Below the pieces are notes generated by a model. That model was not told where the DNA came from, ran no database searches, and worked only from the letters and a program-made list of their open reading frames with translations. A DNA stretch of 64,000 nucleotides. Source: Heterohyrax brucei (taxonomy: Eukaryota; Chordata; Mammalia; Hyracoidea; Procaviidae). Shown here piece after piece: positions 20,910 through 31,755 of the stretch. Location of the stretch: assembly GCA_028571685.1 (NCBI GenBank), contig CM053140.1, positions 146,925,701-146,989,700 on the forward strand, given 5' to 3'. The translations under genes were made by a program, and so were the position numbers. Position 1 is the first letter of the stretch; each line of letters starts with the position of its first letter.

Positions 20910-21450
20910 TAACGAGTTGATTGAAAACACCATGGCTTGGATCAGACACATCTTAGTCCTCAAGGTAACATCTTTGTTTTTCAAAACTTTAAAGAGGTGT
21001 TCTGCAGCCAATTTGCCCACTGAAGTGCACCCTTTGATTTCTAAACTTCTCTTTCCATGGGTGTTGTTACTGGATCCAAGTAAAATAAAATCCTTGAAGC
21101 CTCATTCTTTTCTCTGTTGGTCATGATGTCACTTACTGGTCTAGTTGTGATGATTTCTATTTTCTTGATGTTGAGATATAATCCATCCTGAAGGCTGTGG
21201 TCCTTGATCTACATCAGTAAGTGCTTCAGGTCCTCTTCACTTTCAGCAAGCAAGATTATGTCATCTGCATCTTGGAGGTTGTTAATGAGTCTTCTTCAAT
21301 CCTGATGCCCTGATGCAGTTCTACTTTTCAAATTATTTTCTCAGCATACAGATTTAACAGGCATGTTAAAAAAATACAACCCTGATGTACACCTTTCCTG
21401 ACTTTAAACTGTGCAGTATCTCCTTGTTCTGTTTGAATGATTGTCCCAAT
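20910..21450 (-). mobile_element. RTE LINE, reverse transcriptase part (second half of a split copy)
   Basis: It continues the copy from 20325. On minus near 21250 the sequence reads LQDADDIILLAE, so the Asp-Asp pair of the reverse transcriptase is kept although frames are broken elsewhere. KTKI- and GLHLN-type codons follow toward lower coordinates. Confidence 0.88.
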
Positions 21451-21489
21451 AGCACACTATAATTCCCATTCTGATTGTGTTTTCTTCAA

Positions 21490-21660
21490 GGTATTATGAT
21501 TTCTTCTTAACTTCTCTGTACTTCTAGCCCCAGGGACCATATCTGTCTTGTTTGCCATTGTATTTCTAATACATAGCACAGTGGCCAGCACATAGTACCC
21601 ACTCAATAAACACTTGTTGAATGCATGCATTAATGAATAAATGAATGGCAGAATCACCAC
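21490..21660 (+). mobile_element. L2 LINE 3' end
   Basis: CCAGGGACCATATCTGTCTT, then AGCACAGTGGCCAGCACATA and CTCAATAAACACTTGTTGAA with ATGAATAAATGAATG at the end: the typical L2 terminus. Confidence 0.85.
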
Positions 21661-22928
21661 TTGAATAAAATTTACATCAATTATTTAATTACTTTATAGA
21701 GTGTCTTTCTAGGTATTTTATGGATTTCCATATCTGTGAGCTTCTACATGGCATAAACAAATAAGAATATGCAGTGATATATTACTTATTAAATGCCTCA
21801 GTTGTTTGTAAGAGTGCTAGTTACGAAGAGAAGGGTATGATATTACACACCGGAAAATCGTAGACTTGATCCCTGAATAGAATCAGCTTCTCGTCCAGAA
21901 GTCTCTGCCTTAAGTTGAGCTTCACCTAGATTAGTTGTTTTCAGAATGCCTACCATTTAATAACAGGTGGTGGGCAAAAGACTTAAGGGTAGAGGGACAG
22001 AAGAAGGGAGAGGTTGTGAATAATGTACAACAACCTACAAAAAGAACCCTACAGCCCATGAAATTCCTTTTCCATGTTTTTGAAAATAAGACCAAAATTC
22101 ATGGAAAGAACATGGGATATAGTCCAGAAATACAGCACTAGAGAAGCAAGGCTAAATATCCAGCACTTTAATCTGAAATAACTGAATTGCAAAGCACAAA
22201 GTACACATGCTGAAATCTGTAATGTGCCTTTGTTTTGAAGTGTCTTCTGTGGAGGATATTGAAACAGATTTTTAACTTTAGCTACTTAAATATGGTTTTT
22301 GCTGTGTTAGTTACTAGGGATTTTTCAAATAAATAATCCACACAGAACTCTGGACGCTGCCCTCTTGTTTTCTACCTCAAGACATGGTCATACGGGAAGG
22401 ATTTCTTCTGCACAGTAAAGGATAATAGTTTAGAAGCATATCTTCTGTCTGGTGAATTATATGCTTCCTGGAATCCTAAAGATTCACGTGAATTATTGTA
22501 AGTGAAATGACCCTAGCCAGAGAACACACAGGGCTGGCGCATGTTTGCTGTAACCTCTGGAGAGAGCTCTTCATCTCGTTTATGTATTCTTGAGAGGATG
22601 CCTTCCGTACTGTGATGGATTAGCCATCCGGACTGGCAAACCTCTCATGGTCGTCTCACCTAGCAATTGTTTCATCAGACGTCCTAGGCATGAATTGTAC
22701 CTCTCAGTCACACGCCGCCTATCTGTCACAGGTGCCCACTTAGGGGCACAGGAGGAGGCAGGAAAGATAAACAGGTGAAGTACAGGACCTTTTAAGAACA
22801 GTGGAACAATTCTGTGTGATACTGAGTGGTGGATGCTTGACATTATGCATTTGTCCAAACTGATAAAACTGGACAACACAGAGAGTGGACCCTAGGTAAA
22901 ATATGGCTTTTATTTAATAACGATGCAT
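21661..22928. other. No recognised element
   Basis: 1.27 kb of unique-looking DNA. Overlapping short frames on both strands at 22580-22879 give proline/arginine-poor products I cannot assign. No splice-bounded exon could be argued. Confidence 0.45.
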
Positions 22929-23423
22929 TGTCATGATTGAATTGTGTCCCCCCAAAAATGTGTGCAGCAATTTGGCTAGGCCATGAATCCCAGTTTTGTG
23001 TGATTTTTCTTATATGTTGTAAATACTGTCTCTATGATGTCAAAGAGGGATAATGGGTGCTGGTTGTGTTAGCGAGGCAAGATTCGGTCTACAAGATTGT
23101 ATTGTGTCTTGAGGCAATCTCTTGGGATATAAAGCAAAGGGGAGCAAGCAGAGAGTTGGGGAACTCGTGCCAGCGGGAAAGAAGCAGTGCCAGGAGCAGA
23201 GTACATCCTTTGGACCAGGTAGGGTCCCTGCACCTCAGAAGCTCCCAGTCCAGGGGAAGATTAGTGACAAAGACTTTCCTCCAGAGCCAACAAAGATTTC
23301 CCCTGGAGCTGATGCCCTGAATTTGGACTTTTAGCCTACTTCTCTGTGAGAAAATAAATTTCCGTTTGTTAAAGACATCTATTTGTGATATTTCTCTTAC
23401 AACAGCACTAGATGACTAAGACA
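22929..23423 (+). mobile_element. Solo LTR, MaLR-like (family A), with perfect target duplication
   Basis: It begins TGTCATGATTGAATTGTGTC and ends GATGACTAAGACA. AATAAA lies at about 23353. It is flanked on both sides by TGCAT (22924-22928 and 23424-23428), the 5-bp duplication expected of this class. No internal region, so it arose by recombination between two LTRs. The 87-codon frame inside is not a gene. Confidence 0.9.
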
Positions 23424-23957
23424 TGCATCATTATTTGTTCATCAGTTGTGGCAAATATACCATACTAGTGCAAGATGTGATTAACAGGATAAGCTCTGTG
23501 CAGAGGGGAACAGGAGGTATTATCTATGCAATGTTTATGTAATTCTAAAACGGCTCTAAAATATAAAGTATATTAAAAAAACAAAAACAAAACACCCTTT
23601 CAGAATTTGACTTTTTTTTTCTTCCTTTCATTGTGTAAGAATGAGTGTCATTTTTGACCTACACGTTTGGATAAGTTGTTCGGTTGTTCATTGATGATAA
23701 ATTGACAGTCAGCTTTAATTTTATATTCTATATGTGTGGACTTCTACAGTTTAAAACCATTTCATAACCACAGGTTCATTTTATTGACTTGAAATTGGAT
23801 GAGTTTGACTCTTCGTTATCTGACTTAATGGCTTGCTGCACTGGGTATTGAAAAGGAAGCTGAGATACTTTCCTGTGCCTAGAAGGCTCACACGCAGATC
23901 AGACTAAGGTTATAACGTGAGATTCATCTACTACCACCTAAAGTGATTGAAACTGTA
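23424..23957. other. No recognised element
   Basis: AT-rich, with an A/C-rich run at 23570-23595. No frame of note. Confidence 0.5.
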
Positions 23958-24060
23958 CAGTGTAGTTGCTAAATTCCAGGTTCAGAGCAAGCTAGGATCA
24001 AATGTCATCTCCACTATGTACTAGTTATATGACCCTGGGCAAGTGACACAAAGCTGCTAA
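23958..24060 (+). mobile_element. MIR SINE fragment
   Basis: The core is visible: ACTAGTTATATGACCCTGGG and CAAGTGACACAAAGCTGC. Confidence 0.7.
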
Positions 24061-24085
24061 GAATCACTCCTCTTAACCACGTTGT

Positions 24086-24340
24086 TCTTGTCTCTGACCT
24101 TTTACTTTACCAATCATGATCTCCTTCTCCAGGGACTGACTCCTTTTGATTGTGTGTCCAAAGTATGCAGCATGTAGTCTTGCCATCCTTGTTTCTAAGG
24201 AGTATTCTGGCTGTCCTTCTTCCCAGATTTGTTCATTCTTCTGGCAGTCCATGATATGTTCATTGTTCTTTCCCAACACCATTATTCAAGGTGTCAGTTC
24301 TTTGGTGTTCCTTATTCATTGTCCAGCTTTTGCATGCATC
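24086..24340 (-). mobile_element. RTE LINE, 3' fragment
   Basis: The minus frame at 24073-24282 reads EEGQPEYSLETRMARLHAAY and FGHTIKRSQSLEKEI. It ends at TTTTGCATGCAT, the point equivalent to 20320 in the other antisense copy. Confidence 0.85.
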
Positions 24341-24736
24341 CTTAATCTATACACCTATAGTAATAGTATTTCCAAAGCCAGAGGGTTCCTGCGAGGAATA
24401 AACTTATAAATATTGTCTGTGATTTATGATAAAGTTTCATATTTAAACAACCCCTGCCTTCTAAAAATGAAAGACAGCTTTTGGCTGAAACCAGCCCCTA
24501 AGTGGTAACAGGGAACTTCCAACAGGAACATAGGTGTAAAAAAGAGGTGAACAGACAATGTTTATGGTATTAGAGTTTTGGGGAAAACATTTTTTTCTCA
24601 TCAGTTGGCAAATTGGTTTTTTTTTTTTTTAAAGGACAACTGAAGAGGGCAAATTCTGAAAGGGTTAAAACAGCTTCTAAGTTGAATACATTTTCCTTGT
24701 GAATAATCATACTCAGACCAAGTTGACAGGACCTTT
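24341..24736. other. No recognised element
   Basis: Includes a T run at 24618-24631. The minus frames here (80 and 74 codons) are driven by A/T runs. Confidence 0.5.
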
Positions 24737-26105
24737 TTAATTTTTTTATTGTGATTAAGTGAAAGTATATAATCCAAATCAATTTTGCACGCCCACCTAT
24801 CTGCAGCTCCATCTGCTCTCTTCACCCAGTGACATCATATTCCTCCTTTTCACTCTATACTTCTAGGATCCTCTTAACAAGCACCTGTCCCCTCCTCTCC
24901 ACCCTCTTCTTCCCCATTTAGAAAGAAACTAGTAGGACAGTATCCTATAAATGTACAAAACCATAATGTACACACACCATATCGTCACAATGTGTCCCCG
25001 AATCCAGTCCATTCTTGTCTGAAGTGTTGACCTCACTAATGGTTTCCTAGCAGGGCTGGCAGTGTGGTAGCCACGTTCCCAGCAGACCTTTTAGGCTGTC
25101 AGACCATTGGTTCTGGTCTTTGAGTAGAGTTCTTGAACTTCACACCTCTGTTTCTCATGTTGCCTCAGGGACTCTGCATTGTGTCCCGCATCATGGATGC
25201 CTTTGTTGGTGGCCGGGCACTATCTGAATCTTCTGGTTTCATGTTGATACAGTCTCCCATTCATATGGATCTTTCAGTCCCCTAGGCTCATTTTCCTTGT
25301 GTCTTTGATGTTCTTGGTCATCGTCTTTTCCAGATGGGTTGGGACCATTTGGAGTACCTAAGATGGCAGCTTGCTAGCTTTTAAGACCCCAGATGACACT
25401 CGTCAAAATATGGGGTGCAGAAGACACTCTTAGCAAAAGAGTACTTGTGCCAGTTGATCTTGATGTCTCCTGAAAACATGGTCTCTAGACCCCTGTCCTG
25501 CTACTCTATCTTTTGAAATATTGGGTTGAGTTTAGAAAACCTTTCAGTTTATGGTGCAGTCCACTTATGCTGATCTGCTCTCTATTACATGCTGTTACTC
25601 CTTCACTTAAACAAATTCCTGTCAACTATCTAATCTATGACCAACCCTCTCTGTCCCTCCCCACTTTTGTAGCTGTCAGAAAGTCTTTTCTCCTGTACAT
25701 GTCTATTTTTTAAGTTCTCATAGCAGAGGTCCCACACAGTACTTGTCCTTGTGCTGCAGACTGATTTCACTCAGCATAACGTCTTCCAGTTGAAACCAGG
25801 TTAGGAGATGCTTCCTGAAATCATCACTGTTCTTTATTATTATGTAGTGTTCCACTGAGTATACATACCTTAGTTTGTTCATTCATTCTCCTGTTGATGG
25901 ACACTTAGGTTGATTCCCTTTTTTTGCTGTTGTGGACAGTGCTGCGATAAACATTCATATGCCTGTATCTGTTCGCGTGACTGCCTTTATTTCTGTAGGA
26001 TATATTCCAAGCAGTGGGACTGCTGGATCATATGGTATTTCTATTTCTAGTTTTTTAAGGAAGCACCAAATTGCTGATGGGAACTTTTTTGAAAAACAGA
26101 CTTTT
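24737..26105 (-). mobile_element. L1, end of ORF2 and 3' UTR
   Basis: The 3' UTR covers about 24737-25720 (TTATTGTGATTAAGTGAAAG at the tail, CACCTATCTGCAGCTCC). The ORF2 end covers about 25740-26105 (GTAGGATATATTCCAAGCAG, GGACTGCTGGATCATATGG on plus). 5'-truncated and not coding. Confidence 0.88.
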
Positions 26106-26122
26106 CACCATTGCTTAGATAA

Positions 26123-26310
26123 TGTTGTTGTTGTTAGGTGCAGCTGAGTTGGTTTTGACTCATAGCATAAAACAAAATGAAATGCTGTCTGGCCCTGTGC
26201 CATCCTCACAAATTGTTGTTATTCTTGAGCCTGTTTCGAGGGTCCTTTTTTTTTTGCAGACCCTTTACTTTACCAAGTGTGATGTACCATTCCAGAGTCT
26301 AATCTCAGGG
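26123..26310 (-). mobile_element. RTE LINE, extreme 3' end
   Basis: On plus: GTTGTTGTTGTTAGGTGCAG, then GTTGGTTTTGACTCATAGCA and CTTTACTTTACCAAGTGTGA, the complement of the RTE terminus. It abuts the L1. Confidence 0.85.
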
Positions 26311-26597
26311 AAACCAGTAAATACTCTGGAAGATATGACTTATTAAAGGTAGTTGCTGTGCCTTAAAAAAAAAAATCTTGCTTTTCTCCACCAAAGTAAT
26401 ATTATCATTTTTAAACATTATCAAAGTTCTACCTTATGACAGGTATCTGAATATGACATGGTCCTGCCCTCAGGACTGTTAAGTAGGGGGACAAGATGGG
26501 CTATGCCCATTTCAAAAACAAAAAGAGCCATACAAGGCACATGGGTTAAGTGGTTTATACAGGCTGATTGATAGCAAGAGAATGACGAGTTTTCATT

Positions 26598-26790
26598 TAG
26601 AAAGAGAAGACTTGGGCTCTAGTTTTGGTTCCACAACTTAAATTTGTAACTAGAGAGAAGTCACTTAAATTTGTTGAACTTTCATTTTTTTCAAATGTAA
26701 AATGGAAATGATAATATCTGCTCTATGATTCTCCTAAGATCAAGGGAAGGTTCCAATGAGCTAGATTTATAAAAATACTACATAAAACAA
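26598..26790 (+). mobile_element. MIR SINE
   Basis: GACTTGGGCTCTAGTTTTGG, AGAAGTCACTTAAATTTGTT and CAAATGTAAAATGGAAATGA, then AAGATCAAGGGAAGGTTCC, in MIR order. Confidence 0.7.
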
Positions 26791-27349
26791 TGGCATCGAC
26801 TCATGGCATGATCACTTTCTTTCCTCTGCCTCCTCAGAGTGAGACTGTAACAGATGGTCAATTTTTTGTTTTATGGAAAGCTAATTGATAAAATATCTGA
26901 AAGTTGTATCATTTTGTGTGTCCCTTATCAATACTTATCAAGCCAAAGCAGTCAAACTAAACACAGACCTCTGGGCTTTCCACTAACACTCCAGCACCTA
27001 ATCCTGAAGACAACACTGCTGGAGAAGGGAAGATACTCTGTGATATCCAATCTCATTTAGCAAGTAGCATCACCCCTGTTTCACAGTGGAGGAAGATGAG
27101 CATGCATTCATTTAACATTTACTTAACAATGTTTATAAATGGCTTACCCTGTCCTGATGGCTTTGCTGCTAGCTGAGAGGATGAGGACCCAGCAAAGATC
27201 AGAAGCTCAGTCCTAATTTTGACCTTTGCTGGTCTCTTTCTGGCACTGGACAAATATCACTTACCTTCCTGTCCTCTAGTTTCTCCCTCTGTAAACTAAG
27301 TGTTGGTTAGTTATAAAATACATAAGCAATATTAAAGCAAAAAACTTGT
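26791..27349. other. No recognised element
   Basis: Unique-looking. The 68-codon frame at 26854-27060 has no known match. A diverged MIR core (minus strand) may lie near 27060-27130. Confidence 0.4.
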
Positions 27350-27484
27350 TGCCGTTGAGGCAAATCCAAGTGACAGGGACCTATAGGATGGAGTATAGCT
27401 GGCCTATAGGGAATTGGCAGATTCAAACTTGCCAACTTTTTGGTTAGAAGCCAAGCTCTTATCCACTGAGCCAGCAGAGCTCCA
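27350..27484 (-). mobile_element. AfroSINE, short form
   Basis: ACTTTTTGGTTAGAAGCCAA and TATCCACTGAGCCAGCAGAG give the head side on plus. The GTTCTAC segment is degraded. Confidence 0.8.
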
Positions 27485-27559
27485 CAGGCCATGTTATATC
27501 TGAAAAATGTTGAAATATTGAGACAATGTGAAAAAAAGAGAATACGAAAATTCTTTCAA

Positions 27560-27780
27560 TTTGATGGAGAGAGGGATGGTAATTACTACTCCAGGGAGTT
27601 AGGAGAGTGGCAGTGAAAAGAGCAGTTAGTTTGTTGGTGGAGGCCAAGTAGAGCATTGGGTAGATCCAGAAATTTGAGTGAGTTAGGTGGGGAGGGAGAG
27701 AGCTAGGGTAAGATAAGACGGTCAGCTTCTAGACCCGGAGCTTCTGGAAAAATTACGAAGGGTGGGCCAGGAGATTATTC
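27560..27780 (-). mobile_element. Possible L2 fragment
   Basis: Purine-rich text (GGAGAGAGGGATGGTAATTA, TCCAGAAATTTGAGTGAG) is similar in style to the L2 antisense pieces at 30.4 and 31.8 kb. Weak. Confidence 0.3.
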
Positions 27781-27799
27781 TGTGTTAGGGTTTAAAAAA

Positions 27800-27905
27800 C
27801 TTTCTGCCATGTGGTGGATTCCAATTCACGGCAACCTTACAGGGCAGGGGTAAAGTGCGTTAGTAGCTGAAGGCTCTAATCACCAAAACTCTGTTAGCAG
27901 TTGTA
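27800..27905 (-). mobile_element. AfroSINE fragment
   Basis: GGATTCCAATTCACGGCAAC, then TTACAGGGCAGGGG and a degraded head side. Confidence 0.55.
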
Positions 27906-28004
27906 AGATGATGAAAATCCCAGTTTTTCCCTGTAAGCCAGAAAGATGACTCTTCTACACTAAATGATTTGTTACTTTGTTGATTCTGGAGTATCTACAT
28001 TTTG

Positions 28005-28018
28005 TGTGTGTGTGTGGT
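28005..28018. repeat. (TG)n
   Basis: Short GT dinucleotide run beside an AfroSINE. Confidence 0.85.
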
Positions 28019-28046
28019 TTCTCGGCTTTTTGAGAAATAATATTAA

Positions 28047-28238
28047 CTGTTGTCATCGAGTTGATTCCAAATCTCAGCAACCATACACAAGAGATCAGAA
28101 CTGTCCCATGGGGTTTCCAAGGCTGTAATTTTTCTGGAAATGGAGACATTTTTCTTCAGCAGAGAGGCTGATGGGTTCAAACTGCTGAAACTTTCAGTTA
28201 GCTGCCAAGAGCTTAAGCACTGCACCACTGCAGCTCCT
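28047..28238 (-). mobile_element. AfroSINE, long form
   Basis: TGTTGTCATCGAGTTGATTC (tail), GTCCCATGGGGTTTCCAAGG (middle), TCTGGAAATGGAGACATTTT (extra block), AGCACTGCACCACTGCAGCT (head). Confidence 0.88.
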
Positions 28239-28394
28239 TGTGAAATATACTAAATGAAGATAAAATCAGTATTTAACTAAAAGATACAATAAGAAGAAAA
28301 GTCACCACATAATATTCAAAATAGGAACTGAAATGGGCTAAGGGGGAATCAAGAGGCAGAGAACTAACATGCATTTTGAGTTTACTTCTGCATT

Positions 28395-28525
28395 TGCAAA
28401 ATAACTTTGTCTGGCGAGATACTTGTTACATAGATTTGAAAACTGAGGTGCTGAAAGAGTCACCCACTTATTTAAAGTCAGGGAATTACTATGTTTGCTG
28501 TTGAGCTTGAGTTTGAATCGTGGAG
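28395..28525 (-). mobile_element. MIR SINE fragment
   Basis: TTTGAAAACTGAGGTGCTGA and TTTAAAGTCAGGGAATTACT are the complement of the MIR core. Confidence 0.6.
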
Positions 28526-29818
28526 GCTAGGAAGCTACTCTTCTTTCAGAAACTCCAGTACAGAGTTAGCCCATTTGGTACTCCGTCTTTAAGGATGGTC
28601 TGTACATAGAAAAGGGAGAACCTGCTTTCACCCATCTGACTTAGTGATACCATTGCCAAAAGATGCTACTCAAGTTTGGGGCACTTGGACTCAGATTTAG
28701 GAATGCCAGGGCTATAGTACCACCCTGTGGTAACCCACCAAGGCTGGCATTTCACAAAATCTTTGTTGCCCTGCTTAGTTAGAAAAATCCTGGCAGGAGG
28801 GGTGAAGAAAGAGCCACAATCCCAATGTCATGTGGGAAAATGTCCAAGTTGGAGGAAGCTGTCCACTTCCTAGAGGTAAATGTTTTTGAATCAGCGGAGT
28901 TTCATAAACAGAATTTCAGAGCTGAAGAGAACTCAGACACAGCTAGCTTGCTGCAGTCTTCAGTTAGGCTAGGGGAAAGCTAGGGCAGAAGTTCATTTAG
29001 GGTTCTTCCATGCCCTCATGTTCAATGTTTTCCTGTCTGTGGCACTAAGCGCATGATTAAGCTGTTTAACCAATTCCTGAACTGGTAATTTATGAGCCTA
29101 ATAGAAGGGAGTTTATCATCTGAATCATCTCAGAAGTGTGTGTCATGGTCAGTGAGGGAAAGATTTCTTCTGAAAGTTTCTTTCTCAATTCTTTCAGGTG
29201 GCTGTGCTTGCCTGCTTTGGAGAGACCTGGTCATGCTATGCTTGTCTCTGAACTGGAGTTCCCCCAGCCCCGGTGAACTCGGAAGTATCAGCCCCACAGG
29301 TTCCACTTGACAGTTCCCATCAAGGGTAAAACTGAAAATAGGAAGCCTTTGGTTGCTGACTATGAGATAAAGTTGTTGAAGCAGTCTGCCAAAAGCAGCA
29401 GCTCATATGAAAAACCACATGACTAACCAGAAATAATTGGAGCTTAGAAGATGCTAGGGCCGATGAGCAGCATTTCTTTCATTAAGGAATCTAGTTAAAG
29501 CAAATTCACCCACTCACAAGTTTTCAGCTTCCATTATCTTCTACCTTGGAACATTTCCTTTGCCCTGACGTGGAGAATTAAGTGATTTCATTAACCCAGA
29601 AATGTCAGCCTTCATTGATGTCATCTAGCTGTCCATTTGCTTCTGCCTTATTCTTAATGCATGTGTTTTTCAGCATGACCAGTCTTTAAAACCTGCTCAT
29701 GCTTCCTTCATGCAACTTTTTCTGATTCTTTCAGTGTAGTGTCTCCTCTGCCTTTCCTAGCCCATTTAGCTTTGTATTACAGCAGCCTGAGAGATTATCT
29801 TACCTTACTATTCAGGAC
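28526..29818. other. Repeat-poor 1.3 kb
   Basis: I recognise no repeat across this stretch. A 72-codon plus frame at 29092-29310 (serine-rich, MSLIEGSLSSESSQK...) matches nothing I know. This is one of the better places to look for a host exon or regulatory element, but nothing in it decides the matter. Confidence 0.4.
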
Positions 29819-30235
29819 TGTCTTAGTTTTCTGGTGCTGCAGTAACAGAAACACCCTAAATGAGTGGTTTTAACAGAAATGTATTTTTTCTTAGTTTAGA
29901 AGGCTAGAAGTTTGAATTCAAGGCTCCAGCTATGGTGGAAGGCTCTGTTTTTGTTAGCTCTGGGGGAAAGCTCTGATCTCCGTCAGACTTTTAGCCCTAG
30001 TGTTCTTAGGCAATCTTCACAAGACATCTGTCTCCCCTAGTTTATGCTTGATCTTATGTCTTAATTTGCTGTTTTTATAACTGGGAAGTGATTAGCTTTA
30101 GGACACATCCTACATTGTTATGACCCCACTAACATAACAAAGAAAACTCTATGCCAAAATGAGTTCACACCCACAGGTATAGGGCTTAGGATTCCAACAC
30201 GTATTTGTTGGGGGGAGGGAATTCAATCTGTAACA
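29819..30235 (-). mobile_element. Solo LTR, MaLR-like (family B), with perfect target duplication
   Basis: On plus TGTCTTAGTTTTCTGGTGCT to GAATTCAATCTGTAACA. Flanked by AGGAC at 29814-29818 and 30236-30240. Shorter than family A and of different middle sequence. Confidence 0.9.
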
Positions 30236-30303
30236 AGGACTAAGAACAGTTGAAGGCAGATATCACGTGTCTCAAATTTTTGTATGCTCTATGGGACTTC
30301 AAT

Positions 30304-30350
30304 GGAGTTCCTAGGTGGTGCAAATGGTTAAGCATTTGACTACTAGGTAA
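30304..30350 (+). mobile_element. AfroSINE head fragment
   Basis: GGAGTTCCTAGGTGGTGCAA and ATGGTTAAGCATTTGACTAC: the tRNA-like head only. Confidence 0.7.
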
Positions 30351-30429
30351 AGGTGGTATCACGAGTCGAATAAGAAAAGAAAGATTGGGAAATAACTTGT
30401 AGAAAGGGAAAATAGTGCTATTGTAGACA

Positions 30430-31090
30430 GGTTGCATATGAAGAATTTCAGATAGAAATGTTTAGTAGGCATAGGCATGTGGGGAGAGTTTAAGATTGTG
30501 GTTGTGATGGGGATGTGAGACCCCCTAAAGCAGTGCCAGTTGAAGCTATGGGTACAGACAAGAAAATCAAAGGGGAATAAAAACAGAAAGGCAGAGTCAA
30601 AGGGGACTATCTATACAGAGGATGTGGGAGAATGAAGATAAGTCAGGAGAAGATACAGGGGCACATTATCAAGAAGGAGAGGAAGGAAGGATAGTCTAGA
30701 ATTAACTAAACAGAAGCTGATGAGAATTTGAGAAGGAGGCAGAGGTCAACAGAGTCAAATACCTTAGAGAGTGCCAGAAGGATGAGAATGTAGAGAGTGG
30801 CATTGAGATTAGAGTATGAGATCATAGGTGATGGGTACAGAAATAATTACAGTGATAAATGGAGATTTTCTTTTGAGATGTTTGATAATAGAAATTATAG
30901 AAGTGGAATGCCAAAGCCAAGTATGGAGTAATAATTGGAAGGGCTGGAATCAAGAGTGCACTGAGTGGGCTAATCTCGGTAAAGATGAGGACATATTCTG
31001 CGAGAGGAAGGCAGGAGGACAATGTGCGCAAAGGGAGGAATTGTCAGTGGGGAGAAGCGATTTTAAGAGGAGGAGTGATTTGAAGACACT
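30430..31090 (-). mobile_element. L2 LINE, antisense
   Basis: The order matches the complement of L2: AGAAATGTTTAGTAGGCATA, then AAGAAGGAGAGGAAGGAAGG and GGTCAACAGAGTCAAATACC. The 104-codon plus frame at 30828-31142 is read-through of this purine-rich remnant, not a gene. Confidence 0.6.
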
Positions 31091-31107
31091 CTTTACTGGA
31101 GTGGAAG

Positions 31108-31310
31108 GGTCCGTGGTTGGCACACAAAGTTTGCACGATTAACCCAAAGGTTGGCAATTCAAACCCACCGAGTAGCTCTACCTTAGAAAGGACAGGTGAT
31201 CCGTTTCTATCAAGAGTGCAGCCAGGAATACCCTGTGGAACCGTTCTACGCTGTAGCGCATGGGATGGCCTTGAGCTGGAACTGACTCAGTGGCAGTGGA
31301 TTTAGCTTTT
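31108..31310 (+). mobile_element. AfroSINE, long form, diverged
   Basis: GGTTGGCAATTCAAACCCAC (B-box region), an expanded middle, then GGAACTGACTCAGTGGCAGT at the tail. Confidence 0.75.
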
Positions 31311-31436
31311 TTGTTTGTTTGCTTAATTTCTCTGAAATTAAGGGAAAAAAAAAGAATTCTGTTAAAAGCTAGGTTAATTTCCTCCCTCCCTCTGCCTTCA
31401 TTCAACAGTGTTTATCAAGAACCGCTATACGCTAAA

Positions 31437-31602
31437 TGGAAACCCCAGGCAGCGTGGTGGTTAGGTGTTACTGCTGTTAACCAAAAGGTCAGCAGCTAAA
31501 ATCCACCCGGCGCTCCTTGGAAACTCTATGGGTAGGTTCTACTCTGTCCTACAGGGCCTCTATTAGTCAAAATAGACTTGATGACAGTGGGTTTTATTTG
31601 CT
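31437..31602 (+). mobile_element. AfroSINE, short form
   Basis: GGAAACCCCAGGCAGCGTGG to AGACTTGATGACAGTGGGTT. Directly followed by another copy. Confidence 0.9.
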
Positions 31603-31604
31603 AG

Positions 31605-31755
31605 ATGGAAATGCTGGTGGCACAGTGGTTAAGAGCTATGACTGCTAACCAAAAGGTTAGCAGTTCGAATCTGTTTGGAAATGCTATGGGGCAGTTCTGC
31701 TCTGTCCTTTGGGGTTGCTGTGAATTGGAATCAAGTCAACGGCAACGGGAATAGG
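31605..31755 (+). mobile_element. AfroSINE, short form
   Basis: One of the best-kept heads: GCTGGTGGCACAGTGGTTAA (A box) and GTTAGCAGTTCGAATCTG (B box), the internal RNA polymerase III promoter pattern of a tRNA-derived SINE. It stands 2-3 bp after the preceding copy. Confidence 0.92.

Noticed and set aside
30828-31142. 104-codon ORF as a gene
   Set aside because: It runs through an antisense L2 remnant into an AfroSINE.
31615-31670. Functional tRNA gene
   Set aside because: A and B boxes are present, but the cloverleaf stems do not close and the sequence continues as AfroSINE.
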